A program made the translations under genes and the position numbers. Shown here piece by piece: positions 38,914 through 48,644 of a stretch of DNA of 64,000 nt. The notes under the pieces are model-generated. The model was given only the letters and a program-made list of their open reading frames with translations, did no database searches and was not told the origin of the DNA. Within the stretch, counting starts at the first letter, position 1; each line of letters starts with the position of its first letter. This DNA comes from Halotalea alkalilenta (GTDB lineage Bacteria > Pseudomonadota > Gammaproteobacteria > Pseudomonadales > Halomonadaceae). The DNA is taken from the NCBI RefSeq assembly GCF_001648175.1, contig NZ_CP015243.1, positions 1,674,001-1,738,000 of the forward strand. Reading direction: 5' to 3'.

Positions 38914-40512
38914 ATGATCGACCCCAAACTGTTCCACATCGACCTGCGCAAGCTGCTTGGCGCCGCCCTGCTCGGCGCGGGAGCGATGACGGCGAGCGTG
39001 CCGGCCTCGGCACAGACGGTGAATGCGATGATGCACTCGGGTCTGCGTGTGCTCGACCCGATCCTCACCACCGCGCACATCACCCGTAACCACGGCTACA
39101 TGGTCTACGACACGCTGCTCGGCATGGACGAGAACTTCCAGCCCCAGCCGCAGATGGCGGACTGGCAGGTATCCGATGATGGGCTGACCTACACCTTCAC
39201 CCTGCGCGAGGGGCTCAAGTGGCACGACGGTACCCCGGTCACCGCGGCCGACTGCGTCGCCTCCTTGCAGCGCTGGGGCAGCCGCGACTCGGGCGGCCAG
39301 ATGCTGATGAGCCACGTCGCGAGCCTCGAGGCGAACGATGACCGCACCATCACCCTGACGCTGGCCGATCAGTTCGGCTACGTGCTCGAGCTGATCGCTA
39401 AACCCTCCTCGGTGCCGGCCTTCATGATGCCGGCCCGGCTCGCCGAGACCCCGAGCGACCAGCCGATCCCGGAGCAGATCGGCTCCGGGCCGTTTCGCTT
39501 CGTAAGCCAGGAGTTCGATCCCGGCAGCCGGGTGGTCTATGAGAAGTTCGAGGACTACGTGCCGAGGAGCGAGCCGCCGAGCTGGACCGCTGGGGGCAAG
39601 GTGGTCAACGTCGATCGGGTCGAGTGGCTGACGATGCCCGACCAGCAGACCGCGGTCAACGCGCTGAACTCGGGCGATCTCGACTTCATCGAGCAGGTGC
39701 CGATCGATCTGCTGCCGCTGCTCGAGGGCAGCGACGGGGTCTCGACCGGGGCGATCAATCCGCTGGGCTACCAGACCATGGGTCGGATGAACTTCCTCTA
39801 CCCTCCCTTCGACGACATCAAGGTGCGCCAGGCCGCGCTGGTCGCGCTCGACCAGGAGGACGTGCTCGCCTCGCTGATCGGCAACCCCGAATACTATGAG
39901 GTCTGTCCTTCCTTCTATGGCTGCCAGTCGCCGCTGGCCAGCGACGAAGGGACCGAGGGCTTCACCGCCAACGGTGACATCGAGCGCGCCCAGGCGCTGC
40001 TGGAAGAGGCCGGCTACGACGGCACCCCGGTGGTGATCCTCCAGCCCACCGACGTGGCCACGGTGAGCCCGCAGCCGGTGGTCGCGGCGCAGGCGCTGCG
40101 CCAAGCCGGCTTCAACGTCCAGCTGCAGCCGATGGACTGGCAGACCCTGGTGTCGCGTCGGGCCAGCCAGCAGCCGCCGAACGAAGGCGGTTGGAACCTG
40201 TTCTTCACCAACTGGATCATCCCGGAGGTGTGGAACCCGATCGTCAACCCGATGCTCAACGGCCACGGACGCGAGGGCGGCTTCTTCGGCTGGCCGACCG
40301 ATCCGGAGCTCGATCGGCTGCGTGGAGAGTTCGCCGCGGCCCAGGACGACGCCGAGCGCGAGCGCATCGCCGGGGTGATCCAGGCCCACGCGCTCGAGCA
40401 GGTCAACTACATCCCGCTCGGTGACTACCGCTCCGTTTCCGCTTGGTCGGACCAGGTGAAGGGACTGCTGCCAGGACCGGTACCGGTGTTCTGGAACCTG
40501 ACCAAGGACTGA
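38914..40512 (+). CDS. Peptide ABC transporter periplasmic binding protein (family 5), paralogue 1
   Basis: A 532-residue DppA/OppA-type solute-binding protein. It has a Sec signal peptide cleaved near A-S-A-Q, and no lipobox. Family signs: V-Y-D-T-L-L-G-M, L-T-Y-T-F-T-L-R-E-G-L-K-W-H-D-G-T-P-V-T-A-A-D and I-G-S-G-P-F-R-F. It binds short peptides or similar ligands for import. It is close to two further paralogues in the locus (43031-44641 and 51253-52845), sharing N-H-x-Y-M-x-Y-D and a conserved Cys pair near residue 330. AGGAAG precedes the ATG. It lies 122 bases after the M81 gene and is followed by a hairpin. Confidence 0.9.
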   Translation: MIDPKLFHIDLRKLLGAALLGAGAMTASVPASAQTVNAMMHSGLRVLDPILTTAHITRNHGYMVYDTLLGMDENFQPQPQMADWQVSDDGLTYTFTLREGLKWHDGTPVTAADCVASLQRWGSRDSGGQMLMSHVASLEANDDRTITLTLADQFGYVLELIAKPSSVPAFMMPARLAETPSDQPIPEQIGSGPFRFVSQEFDPGSRVVYEKFEDYVPRSEPPSWTAGGKVVNVDRVEWLTMPDQQTAVNALNSGDLDFIEQVPIDLLPLLEGSDGVSTGAINPLGYQTMGRMNFLYPPFDDIKVRQAALVALDQEDVLASLIGNPEYYEVCPSFYGCQSPLASDEGTEGFTANGDIERAQALLEEAGYDGTPVVILQPTDVATVSPQPVVAAQALRQAGFNVQLQPMDWQTLVSRRASQQPPNEGGWNLFFTNWIIPEVWNPIVNPMLNGHGREGGFFGWPTDPELDRLRGEFAAAQDDAERERIAGVIQAHALEQVNYIPLGDYRSVSAWSDQVKGLLPGPVPVFWNLTKD

Positions 40513-40521
40513 CCACCGTGA

Positions 40522-40548
40522 TCACGCCTCGCGTCGAGCGAGGCGTGA
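40522..40548 (+). terminator. Hairpin after binding-protein paralogue 1
   Basis: TCACGCCTCGC pairs with GCGAGGCGTGA (11 bp, loop GTCGA) ten bases after the stop codon. There is no T run; GGAGGGAG, the ribosome-binding site of the LysR gene, follows at once. It may stabilise the abundant binding-protein message or reduce readthrough. Confidence 0.55.
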
Positions 40549-40562
40549 GGAGGGAGTAGCCC

Positions 40563-41480
40563 ATGCAGCTGCGTTCGCTTCACTATTTCGATGCCGTCGC
40601 CCGCTGCCGCTCGCTGCGCCAGGCGGCGGCGCTCCTGCACATCGTGCCCACCGCGCTGAGTCGCCAGATCGTACAGCTCGAGCATGAGCTCGGCGCCAAG
40701 TTGATCGAGCGCAGCCCCAAGGGTGTGCGCTTGACCGCCGCTGGCGAGCTATTGGCCGAACAGGCCTCGCGCACGCTCAAGGAGCTCGATCGGGTTCGCG
40801 AGCGGATCGACGACCTGCGCGAGCTCGGCGCCGGCCACGTCAGCCTCTACGTGACCGAAGGGCTCGCCGCCGGGCTGGTCGCGCCGGTGCTCGCCAGGCT
40901 CACGCGCGATCATCCGCGGCTGCGCTTCACCCTTTGCATCCAGAGCGCCCCGGCGATCGTCAGGGCCCTGCGCGAAGGGGTGTGCGACATAGGCGTTGCG
41001 TTCTTCATCGACGAAGAGGAGGGCATCGAGCGTCGGCGGGTCGGGCGCCTGGAGCAGTGCATGATCGTCGCGCCCTCGCATCCGCTGGCCAACGCCCAGC
41101 GGGTGTCGCTGGCGACGCTCGCGGCCCAGCAGCTGGCGCTGCCCGACCAGGGCTATGGTGTACGGCGCACCCTCGACGCCTTGGCCAAGGTGGCCGGGGT
41201 GGAGATCGACCCTGCCTATGTGACCGCTTCGATCGAGATGCAGAAGGCGCTGGCGCGCTCGGGCGCCGCCGCCCTGGTGCTGCCGCGGCTCGCGGTGGCC
41301 CACGAATGCGTGCAAGGGGAGTTCGTCGCGGTGCCGATCGACGAACCCAGGCTGAGCAGGGTGGCGATCGATCTCTGCGTGCCGGCCCATGCGCAGCCCG
41401 GTTTCGCCGTGGTCGAGACCCTGGCGCGGCTCGCCCACGCCTTCGATGAGGGGGGTGTGGCCCAAACGTGTGCAGCCTGA
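40563..41480 (+). CDS. LysR-family transcriptional regulator
   Basis: A 305-residue LysR-type regulator. HTH at about residues 1-60 (M-Q-L-R-S-L-H-Y-F-D-A-V-A, then T-A-L-S-R-Q-I-V-Q-L-E), followed by the effector-binding domain beginning G-A-G-H-V-S-L-Y-V-T-E-G. It is oriented with the locus, between the first binding-protein gene and the first amidase gene, and lies close behind the binding-protein gene (50 bases). It probably regulates part of the surrounding peptide and amide genes; the inducer is unknown. Confidence 0.87.
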   Translation: MQLRSLHYFDAVARCRSLRQAAALLHIVPTALSRQIVQLEHELGAKLIERSPKGVRLTAAGELLAEQASRTLKELDRVRERIDDLRELGAGHVSLYVTEGLAAGLVAPVLARLTRDHPRLRFTLCIQSAPAIVRALREGVCDIGVAFFIDEEEGIERRRVGRLEQCMIVAPSHPLANAQRVSLATLAAQQLALPDQGYGVRRTLDALAKVAGVEIDPAYVTASIEMQKALARSGAAALVLPRLAVAHECVQGEFVAVPIDEPRLSRVAIDLCVPAHAQPGFAVVETLARLAHAFDEGGVAQTCAA

Positions 41481-41578
41481 GCGCTAAATTGAACTGCCGA
41501 GCTTGTCACCAGCCTGGGTAGAGTGGCATGGCCGTATTACGACAATCACAACGATGCCTCGATGGGAGGTGAAACCCG

Positions 41579-42970
41579 ATGTTGCCATGCCATCAACTCG
41601 ACGCGACCCAGGTGCTCGAACTGTTCCGTCATCGCGAACTGTCACCGAGCGAGTATCTGGCTGAGATCGAAGCCCAGATCGCTCGCTGGGAGCCGCGGAT
41701 CAATGCGCTCTACGGCTACGATCCCGAGCCGCTGCGCGCCGCCGCCGCTGCCTCCAGCCAGCGCTGGGCGAGGGGCGAGCCGATCGGCCCGCTCGACGGG
41801 GTACCGGTGACGCTCAAGGAGCTGATCAGTACGCCTGGGCTGCCAATTCCGCTTGGCACCTCGACCACCGAGCTGGTCCCGATGCAGCATGAAGCACCGC
41901 CGGCGGCGCGGATGCGCGAAGCTGGTGCGCTGATGCTGGCCAAGACCACCTGCCCGGATTTCGGCATGCTCTCCTCGGGGCTTTCGAGCTTCCACGGCAC
42001 CACGCGCAACCCCTGGAACCTCGATTGCAACACCGGCGGCTCGAGCTCCGGCGCCGGAGCGGCGGCGGCGGCGGGGTTCGGTCCACTGCACGTCGGCACC
42101 GACATCGGTGGCTCGGTACGCCTGCCGGCGGCCTGGTGCGGGGTCGTCGGCTTCAAGCCGAGTCTTGGACGGATTCCGATCGATCCTTACTATGTCGGTC
42201 GCTGCGCCGGGCCGATGACCCGCAGCGTCGAGGACGCCGCGCTGATGATGGCGGCGCTGGCCCAGGACGATCGACGGGATGCGATGCGCCTGCCCCCGGC
42301 GCGGATCGACTGGTCGAACCTGCCCACCTCGGTGGCGGGGATGCGGATCGGCGTGATGATCTCCTCCGGCTGCGGCCAGCCGCTCGACGACGAGATCGCG
42401 ACCGTGGTCGAGCGCGCGGCCAAGTGTTTCGAGGCCGCCGGCGCCATATTGGTGCCGCTCGAACCGGTGCTCACCCGCGAGATGCTCGACGGCCTCGACG
42501 ACTTCTGGCGCGCCCGCCAGTGGAGCCAGCTCGAGCGGCTGCCGGCGGACAAGCGCGAGGAGGTGATGCCCTACATCCTCGACTGGGCCCGGCGTGGCGG
42601 CGAGATCGACGGTGTCACCGCGGTGCGGGGGTTCGAGCAGACCATGATGATGCGCGCGGTCACCGAGGCGGTGTTCGATCGGGTCGATGCGCTGCTCTCG
42701 CCGACCACCCCGGTGGTGTCGTTCGCAGCCAGCGCCCACTCGCCGCTCGACGATCCCCAGCGTCCGTTCGAGCACATCGCCTATACCTTGCCGTGGAACA
42801 TGGGCGAGCAGCCAGCGCTCTCGCTCAACGCCGGCTGGAGCCGCGATGGCATGCCGATCGGATTGCAGATCGTCGGTCCGCGCTTCTTCGACCGCGAGGT
42901 GCTCGGTCTCGGCCGCGCTTTCGAGCTGTTCGGCGAGGTAGAGCGTCGCAGCCCAACGCTACCCGGCTGA
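41579..42970 (+). CDS. Amidase-signature family hydrolase 1
   Basis: A 463-residue amidase-signature enzyme. The catalytic Ser-cisSer-Lys triad is visible: Lys80 in V-T-L-K-E, the cis-Ser in G-G-S-S-S-G at 153-158 and the nucleophile Ser179 in G-T-D-I-G-G-S-V-R. It hydrolyses carboxamides or N-acyl bonds; the specificity cannot be read from sequence. There is no signal peptide. GGGAGG precedes the ATG at 41579. It lies between a LysR gene and the second binding-protein gene, so an imported amide or peptide is the likely substrate. Confidence 0.9.
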   Translation: MLPCHQLDATQVLELFRHRELSPSEYLAEIEAQIARWEPRINALYGYDPEPLRAAAAASSQRWARGEPIGPLDGVPVTLKELISTPGLPIPLGTSTTELVPMQHEAPPAARMREAGALMLAKTTCPDFGMLSSGLSSFHGTTRNPWNLDCNTGGSSSGAGAAAAAGFGPLHVGTDIGGSVRLPAAWCGVVGFKPSLGRIPIDPYYVGRCAGPMTRSVEDAALMMAALAQDDRRDAMRLPPARIDWSNLPTSVAGMRIGVMISSGCGQPLDDEIATVVERAAKCFEAAGAILVPLEPVLTREMLDGLDDFWRARQWSQLERLPADKREEVMPYILDWARRGGEIDGVTAVRGFEQTMMMRAVTEAVFDRVDALLSPTTPVVSFAASAHSPLDDPQRPFEHIAYTLPWNMGEQPALSLNAGWSRDGMPIGLQIVGPRFFDREVLGLGRAFELFGEVERRSPTLPG

Positions 42971-43030
42971 TCGCGGCATCCGTCGATGCCACGACCGCCC
43001 CCAAATAGTCACCCTCATGAAAGGCCGCCC

Positions 43031-44641
43031 ATGACCATCATGTATCCCGGCGTTCTGCGCCATTCCCGCCAGCTGGCCGTCGCTGCAGCGCTCGGCCTCG
43101 GCACCCTCGCCTCGCCGCTCGTCGCCGAGGCGGCCACCACCATCCGTGGGGTGATGGACTCGCCGCTGCGGATGCTCGATCCGATCGCCACCACCGCGCA
43201 CATCACCCGCAACCACGGCTACATGGTCTACGACACCCTGCTCGGCATGGACCTGGAGCACCAGCCGCGCCCGCAGATGGCGGACTGGACGGTGTCCGAC
43301 GACGGGATGACCTATACGTTCACCCTGCGTGATGGGCTGAAATGGCACGACGGCGCGCCGGTCACCGCCGCCGACTGCGTCGCCTCGATCCAGCGCTGGG
43401 CGGCGCGCGACGCGGGCGGCCAGATGCTGATGGACAACGTCGCTGAGCTCGAGGCCAGCGACGACAAGACCATCACGTTGAGCCTCTCCAAGCCGTTCGG
43501 CTACGTGCTCGAGCTCTTGGCCAAGCCCTCCGGGGTACCGGCGTTCATGATGCCGGAGCGGATCGCGCGGACCCCGGCCGACCAGACCATCAGCGAGGCG
43601 ATCGGCTCCGGGCCGTTCAAGTTCGTCGCCGATGAGTTCCAGCCTGGCGTCCAGGCGGTTTATGAAAAGTTCGCCGACTACGTGCCGCGCTCCGAGCCAC
43701 TCAATGGCACCGCCGGTGGCAAGCAGGTCGAGGTCGATCGGGTCGAGTTCGTCGCCATGCCCGACGCCCAGACCGCGATGAATGCGCTGCAATCGGGCGA
43801 CATCGACTTCTTCGAACAGGTACCGATCGACCTGCTGCCGCTGCTCGAGGGCAACGACGAGATCCACACGCAAGTGCTCAACGAGCTCGGCTACCAGAGC
43901 ATGGGGAGGATGAATTTCCTCCAGCCGCCGTTCGACGACGTCAACATACGCCGCGCCGCGCTCACTGCGCTCGGCCAGAGCGACGTGCTCGCCGCGATGG
44001 TTGGCAACCCTGAATACTACGAGACCTGTGGGTCGGTGTTCGGATGCGGCACGCCGCTTGCAGATGAAACCGGCGGCCAGAGCCTGGTCGACGGCGGTGA
44101 TCCCGCCAGGGCCAGGCAGATGCTCGAGCAAGCGGGGTACGACGGCACGCCGGTGGCGATCCTCCAGGCCACCGATGTGCCGATACTGGTCGCACCGCCC
44201 GTGGTGGCGGCCGAACAGCTGCGCAAGGCCGGGTTCAATGTCCAGCTGATGCCGATGGACTGGCAGTCCATCGTTGCCCGCCGGGTCAACCAGGGACCGG
44301 TGGCGCAGGGCGGCTGGAACATGTTCTTCACCAACTGGATCGTCCAGGAAGTATGGAACCCGATCAACAACCCGATGCTCAACGGCGGTGGCCCAGCCAA
44401 GGCGTGGTTCGGCTGGCCCGAGGACGAAGAGATCGATCGCCTTCGCGCCGAGTTCGCCGCGGCGACCGACGAAGCCACCCAGCGCGAGGTGGCGAGCCGG
44501 ATCCAGGCCCACGCGATGGACTACGTAAGCTACGTGCCGCTTGGCCAGTACCGGGTGGTGAGCGCCTGGCGCAGCGAGCTCGAAGGTATTCGGCCCGCGC
44601 CGGTGCCGGAGTTCTGGGGCGTGAGCAAGCGCCAGGATTGA
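43031..44641 (+). CDS. Peptide ABC transporter periplasmic binding protein (family 5), paralogue 2
   Basis: A 536-residue family 5 solute-binding protein with a Sec signal peptide cleaved near A-E-A-A. It shares long identical stretches with paralogue 1, including H-I-T-R-N-H-G-Y-M-V-Y-D-T-L-L-G-M and E-Q-V-P-I-D-L-L-P-L-L-E-G. It lies directly before the permease genes, so it is the most likely cognate partner of this importer. The ATG at 43031 is chosen because it starts the signal peptide; the frame opens 15 codons earlier. Confidence 0.9.
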   Translation: MTIMYPGVLRHSRQLAVAAALGLGTLASPLVAEAATTIRGVMDSPLRMLDPIATTAHITRNHGYMVYDTLLGMDLEHQPRPQMADWTVSDDGMTYTFTLRDGLKWHDGAPVTAADCVASIQRWAARDAGGQMLMDNVAELEASDDKTITLSLSKPFGYVLELLAKPSGVPAFMMPERIARTPADQTISEAIGSGPFKFVADEFQPGVQAVYEKFADYVPRSEPLNGTAGGKQVEVDRVEFVAMPDAQTAMNALQSGDIDFFEQVPIDLLPLLEGNDEIHTQVLNELGYQSMGRMNFLQPPFDDVNIRRAALTALGQSDVLAAMVGNPEYYETCGSVFGCGTPLADETGGQSLVDGGDPARARQMLEQAGYDGTPVAILQATDVPILVAPPVVAAEQLRKAGFNVQLMPMDWQSIVARRVNQGPVAQGGWNMFFTNWIVQEVWNPINNPMLNGGGPAKAWFGWPEDEEIDRLRAEFAAATDEATQREVASRIQAHAMDYVSYVPLGQYRVVSAWRSELEGIRPAPVPEFWGVSKRQD

Positions 44642-44735
44642 GCCGCTGGAGCGCGATTGGCGGCCGGTCATAACCACAAGGCAAGGCACTGCTACGAACA
44701 GGTATGCGACAGGCCTCGCTCCATTGTTAAGCTGT

Positions 44736-44763
44736 CCCGGGCATCCTCGAGCGGGTGCCCGGG
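44736..44763 (+). other. Hairpin between binding protein and permease genes
   Basis: CCCGGGCA at 44736-44743 pairs with TGCCCGGG at 44756-44763, loop 12 bases. Such intercistronic hairpins often lower expression of permease genes relative to the binding protein; whether that holds here is untested. Confidence 0.45.
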
Positions 44764-44808
44764 AGTCAACCTAAACCGCCCTTTACAACCACAACCAAAG
44801 GAGGCGTC

Positions 44809-45750
44809 ATGCTCAGCTATTTCGTGCGTCGCGTCATCGCGGCGATTCCAGTGATGCTGGTGGTCGCGCTGTTCGTCTTCCTGCTGCTCAGGCTCTCGCC
44901 GGGCGACCCGGCGGCGATCATCGCCGGCGACATGGCCACTCCCGAGCAGCTTGCCCGTATCCGTGCCGCCCTGGGCCTCGATGAGCCGCTCTACATCCAG
45001 TTCTTCGTCTGGCTCGGCGAGCTGCTGCGCGGTGACTTCGGCACCTCGTTGATCTCCCAGACCCCCGTGCTGACGATGATCCACCAGCGCCTCGAGCCGA
45101 CTCTGAGCCTTGCGCTGGTGTCGATCCTGTTCACCGTGCTGATCTCGGTACCGCTTGGTGTGATCGCTGCGTGGCGTCACGGCAGCTTCATCGACAACTT
45201 CGTGATGTCCGCCTCGGTGGTCGGCTTCTCGGTGCCGGTGTTCGTGATCGGCTATCTGCTGATCCAGCTGTTCGCCATCGAGCTGCGCTGGTTCCCGGTC
45301 CAGGGCTTTCGCAGCCTGTTCGATGGTGTCGGTCCGTTCGCCAGCCGCATCGTGCTGCCGGCGCTGACCCTGTCGTCGATCTACATCGCGTTGATCAGCC
45401 GGATGACCCGCGCCAGCATGCTCGAAGTGCTCGATGAGGACTACATCCGCACCGCACGGGCCAAGGGGCTGGGCGAGCGCGCGGTGCTGTTTCGCCATGC
45501 GCTGCGCAACGCCGCTGTGCCGATCCTCACCGTGATCGGCACCGGCTTCGCGCTGATGGTCTCGGGCGTAGTGGTCACCGAGAGCGTGTTCAACATCCCC
45601 GGCCTCGGCCGGCTGATCGTCGATGCGGTGCTGGCCCGCGACTATCCGGTGATCCAGGGGCTGATCCTGCTCACCTCCGGGCTCTACGTGGTGATCAATC
45701 TGCTGATCGATCTCTCCTACGCCGCCACCGATCCGAGGATCCGCTACTGA
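44809..45750 (+). CDS. Peptide ABC transporter permease, DppB family
   Basis: A 313-residue inner-membrane protein with about six transmembrane helices, starting M-L-S-Y-F-V-R-R-V. The DppB features are present: L-S-P-G-D-P-A near residue 30, a long periplasmic loop, and the EAA-type cytoplasmic loop (D-E-D-Y-I-R-T-A-R-A-K-G-L near 215) that docks the ATPase. It forms the import channel with the next permease. A strong AAAGGAGG precedes the ATG. Its stop overlaps the next start by one base. Confidence 0.93.
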   Translation: MLSYFVRRVIAAIPVMLVVALFVFLLLRLSPGDPAAIIAGDMATPEQLARIRAALGLDEPLYIQFFVWLGELLRGDFGTSLISQTPVLTMIHQRLEPTLSLALVSILFTVLISVPLGVIAAWRHGSFIDNFVMSASVVGFSVPVFVIGYLLIQLFAIELRWFPVQGFRSLFDGVGPFASRIVLPALTLSSIYIALISRMTRASMLEVLDEDYIRTARAKGLGERAVLFRHALRNAAVPILTVIGTGFALMVSGVVVTESVFNIPGLGRLIVDAVLARDYPVIQGLILLTSGLYVVINLLIDLSYAATDPRIRY

Positions 45751-46658
45751 TGAACATGCAGACCCTGAACCCATCCCGGACGGGAGGCGACGCCATGCCC
45801 GAAGGTCGCGGCGCCAGCCGCCTGCTCTCCCGGCTGTTCGCCACCCGGCCCAAGGCGGTGACGCTGATCGCCGCGGTGGTGCTTGCGCTGATCGTCGCGA
45901 TCGCGCTGCTCGCGCCCTGGCTCGCCAACCACGATCCGCTGGCGCTGTCGCCGGCCAACCGCCTCCAGGGCATGAGCGAGAGCTTCTGGCTCGGCACCGA
46001 CGCCTATGGACGCGATCTCTACTCACGCATCCTCTATGGTGCCCAGGTGTCGCTGATCGTCGGTGTCGGGGTGGCGATACTGAGCGTCGCGATCGGCCTG
46101 CCGCTGGGCCTGCTCGCCGGCTACTTCCGCGCCATCGATGCGATCCTGATGCGGATCATGGACGGCCTGATGGCGATTCCCGGGATCCTGCTCGCGATCG
46201 CGATCGTCTCGCTGACCAGCGCCAACCTATGGACGGTGATGCTGGCGATCATGGTGCCGGAGATCCCGCAGGTGGTGAGGCTGGTGCGCTCGCGGGTGCT
46301 CTCGGCCCGCGAGGAGCCGTTCGTCGAGGCTGCGGTGCTGATGGGCACCCCGACGCTCAAGCTGATGATCCGCCATCTGATGCCGAGCACGATCGCGCCG
46401 CTGATCGTCCAGGGCACCTACATCTGCGCCTCGGCGATCCTCACCGAGGCGATCCTCTCGTTCCTCGGCGCCGGGATCGGCACCGAGATCCCCTCGTGGG
46501 GCAACATCATGTCGGAGGGCCGGATCTACTTCCAGATCAAACCCTCGCTGATCTTCTGGGCAGGGCTTTTGCTCTCCGCCTGCATCCTGTCGATCAACCT
46601 GCTCGGCGACAGCGCTCGTGACGCGCTGGATCCGAAGATGAAACGGAGGAACGCCTGA
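45750..46658 (+). CDS. Peptide ABC transporter permease, DppC family
   Basis: A 302-residue inner-membrane protein with about six transmembrane helices and an extended N-terminal cytoplasmic segment typical of DppC. It has H-D-P-L-A-L-S-P-A-N-R-L before the G-T-D-A-Y-G-R-D-L-Y-S-R motif and an EAA loop with V-E-A-A-V-L-M-G-T. It pairs with the DppB-type permease. Start and stop overlap both neighbours (TGATG junctions), so the importer core is translationally coupled. An ATG two codons in is an alternative start. Confidence 0.93.
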   Translation: MNMQTLNPSRTGGDAMPEGRGASRLLSRLFATRPKAVTLIAAVVLALIVAIALLAPWLANHDPLALSPANRLQGMSESFWLGTDAYGRDLYSRILYGAQVSLIVGVGVAILSVAIGLPLGLLAGYFRAIDAILMRIMDGLMAIPGILLAIAIVSLTSANLWTVMLAIMVPEIPQVVRLVRSRVLSAREEPFVEAAVLMGTPTLKLMIRHLMPSTIAPLIVQGTYICASAILTEAILSFLGAGIGTEIPSWGNIMSEGRIYFQIKPSLIFWAGLLLSACILSINLLGDSARDALDPKMKRRNA

Positions 46659-48355
46659 TGAGTACCGCCACAGTGACGTCCGAACGCGATTCTGCCGACC
46701 CGGCCGCGGAGAAGGTGCTCGAGGTCGAGGGGCTGGTGGTCGAGACTGGCGGCAAGCATCCGGCGCCGATCCTTCGCGGCGTGTCGTTCTCGATCCGCCC
46801 CGGTGAGACCCTTTGCCTGGTCGGCGAGTCAGGCTCGGGCAAGTCGGTGACCTCGCTCGCCACCATGGGACTGCTGCCGCGCGGTGCGCTGGTGGCGCGA
46901 GCAGGGCGCATCCTGCTCGACGGCGAGAACCTGCTCGAGGCCACCCCTTCGCGGCTCAAGGCGCTGCGGGCCAGCCGCATGGCGATGATCTTCCAGGAGC
47001 CGATGACCGCGCTGAACCCGGTGCTCAGCGTTGGTCGCCAGCTCGATGAAGTGCTCGAGACCCACACCCGGCTGTCGTCGCGTGAGCGCAAGGCCAAGGT
47101 GCTCGACGCCTTCTCCCAGGTCCATCTGCCGGAGATCGAGCGCATCTATTCGAGCTTCCCGCACCAGCTCTCGGGCGGCCAGCGCCAGCGGATCATGATC
47201 GCGATGGCGCTGGTGCTCGAGCCTCGGCTGTTGATCGCCGACGAGCCGACCACCGCGCTCGACGTCACCACGCAAAAGCAGATCCTCTCCTTGATCAAGG
47301 AGCTGCAGCAGAAGCACGGCACCGCGGTGCTGTTCATCACCCACGACATGGGCGTGGTGGTCGACATCGCGGACCGGGTCTGCGTGATGAACAAAGGCGA
47401 GGTGGTCGAGAGCGGCGAGGTCGCCCAGGTGCTCGGTGCGCCTCGCGAGACCTATACCCAGACCCTGCTCGACGCGGTGCCTAGCCTCACCCCGCGTGCG
47501 CCGCGCATCGAGGCGAGCCAGAAGACCGTGCTCGAAGTCCAGGCGCTGGAGAAGGTGTTCGAAGGCGGCCGCGGACTGATGCGCTGGCTGGGCAAGTCGA
47601 GCGAGGGCACGCGCGCGGTGGACGATGTCAGCTTCCGGCTCAAGCGCGGGCGCACGCTCGGCATCGTCGGGGAGTCGGGCTCGGGCAAGTCGACGCTCGC
47701 GCGCTGCGTGATGCGCCTCGAGACGCCGAGCGGCGGCGCGATCCGGGTCGATGGCAAGGAAATCTCCGAACTCTCGCGCTCGATGCTCAAGCCGCACCGC
47801 AAGCGGATCCAGATGATCTTCCAGGACCCCAATCGCTCGCTCAACCCGCGCCGCACCGTCGGCGACAGCCTGGTCGAGGGGCCGATGAACTACGGCACGC
47901 CGCGCAAGCAGGCGTGGGCGCGCGGGCGCGAGCTGCTCGAACTGGTGGGCCTGCCGGCGGATGCGATCGATCGCTACCCGCACCAGTTCTCCGGAGGCCA
48001 GCGTCAGCGTATCGCGATCGCACGTGCGCTGATGATGGAGCCCGAGGTGATCGTCGCCGACGAGGCGGTATCGGCGCTCGACGTCTCGGTGCAGGCGCAG
48101 GTGCTGGGGCTGATCGATGAGATCCAGCAGCGCCTCGGGATCGCGGTGCTGTTCATCACCCACGATCTCAGGGTGGCGGCGCAGATCTGCGACGAGGTGC
48201 TGGTGATGCAGCGAGGCAAGCTGGTGGAGTACGGTCCGGCGGCGGCGGTACTGGCCAACCCCCAGGCCGAGTACACCCGCGCGCTGATGGAGGCGGCCCC
48301 GGGACGGCATTGGGACTTCGCCGCCCGTGCACCGTTGCAACCGATCGCTGGATGA
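46658..48355 (+). CDS. Peptide ABC transporter ATPase with two fused nucleotide-binding domains (DppD-DppF type)
   Basis: A 565-residue protein with two complete ABC ATPase domains. Domain 1 (about 15-280) has G-E-S-G-S-G-K-S, the signature L-S-G-G-Q-R-Q-R and L-L-I-A-D-E-P-T. Domain 2 (about 290-560) has G-E-S-G-S-G-K-S, F-S-G-G-Q-R-Q-R and V-I-V-A-D-E-A-V. Fused ATPases of this kind (as in GsiA and YejF) replace separate DppD and DppF. It energises the upstream permease pair. A 14-bp hairpin follows right after the stop codon. Confidence 0.94.
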   Translation: MSTATVTSERDSADPAAEKVLEVEGLVVETGGKHPAPILRGVSFSIRPGETLCLVGESGSGKSVTSLATMGLLPRGALVARAGRILLDGENLLEATPSRLKALRASRMAMIFQEPMTALNPVLSVGRQLDEVLETHTRLSSRERKAKVLDAFSQVHLPEIERIYSSFPHQLSGGQRQRIMIAMALVLEPRLLIADEPTTALDVTTQKQILSLIKELQQKHGTAVLFITHDMGVVVDIADRVCVMNKGEVVESGEVAQVLGAPRETYTQTLLDAVPSLTPRAPRIEASQKTVLEVQALEKVFEGGRGLMRWLGKSSEGTRAVDDVSFRLKRGRTLGIVGESGSGKSTLARCVMRLETPSGGAIRVDGKEISELSRSMLKPHRKRIQMIFQDPNRSLNPRRTVGDSLVEGPMNYGTPRKQAWARGRELLELVGLPADAIDRYPHQFSGGQRQRIAIARALMMEPEVIVADEAVSALDVSVQAQVLGLIDEIQQRLGIAVLFITHDLRVAAQICDEVLVMQRGKLVEYGPAAAVLANPQAEYTRALMEAAPGRHWDFAARAPLQPIAG

Positions 48356-48356
48356 T

Positions 48357-48386
48357 CATCGGGCCGCGCCAAGGCGCGGCCCGATG
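48357..48386 (+). terminator. Hairpin ending the importer core operon
   Basis: CATCGGGCCGCGCC pairs perfectly with GGCGCGGCCCGATG (up to 14 bp, very tight AA turn) starting 2 bases after the ATPase stop codon. There is no T tract, so it may act with Rho or protect the 3' end. Confidence 0.6.
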
Positions 48387-48644
48387 ACGTAGTGCCGGCA
48401 GTGGGCTTGGTACGAAGGCCATCCGTGCCCGACTACATGGCGTTGAAAATCAGCTCGTGCGCGAATCCGATCGCAGCGCTCATTCACCCCACGCGCGCTT
48501 CGTCGTTTCGCTGATTTCTGCCCTGTCCAGTCACCGCCCGTCGACTTTTCGTGCGAAGTCCGAGGCCAAGCCCGGAGCCCAGCGTGCTGGGCCGGTTTCT
48601 TCCTCCCGGTTTTTCCACTTGGTTTCATTCCCTAGGGAAATGGC
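48387..48644 (+). other. Intergenic region ahead of the M20 peptidase gene
   Basis: Intergenic stretch without a recognisable gene. Near its end (48572-48600) CCGG-A-GCCCAGC faces GCTGGGC-CGG with the T-rich TTTCTT after it, a possible terminator or attenuator 45 bases before the M20 start codon. Confidence 0.4.
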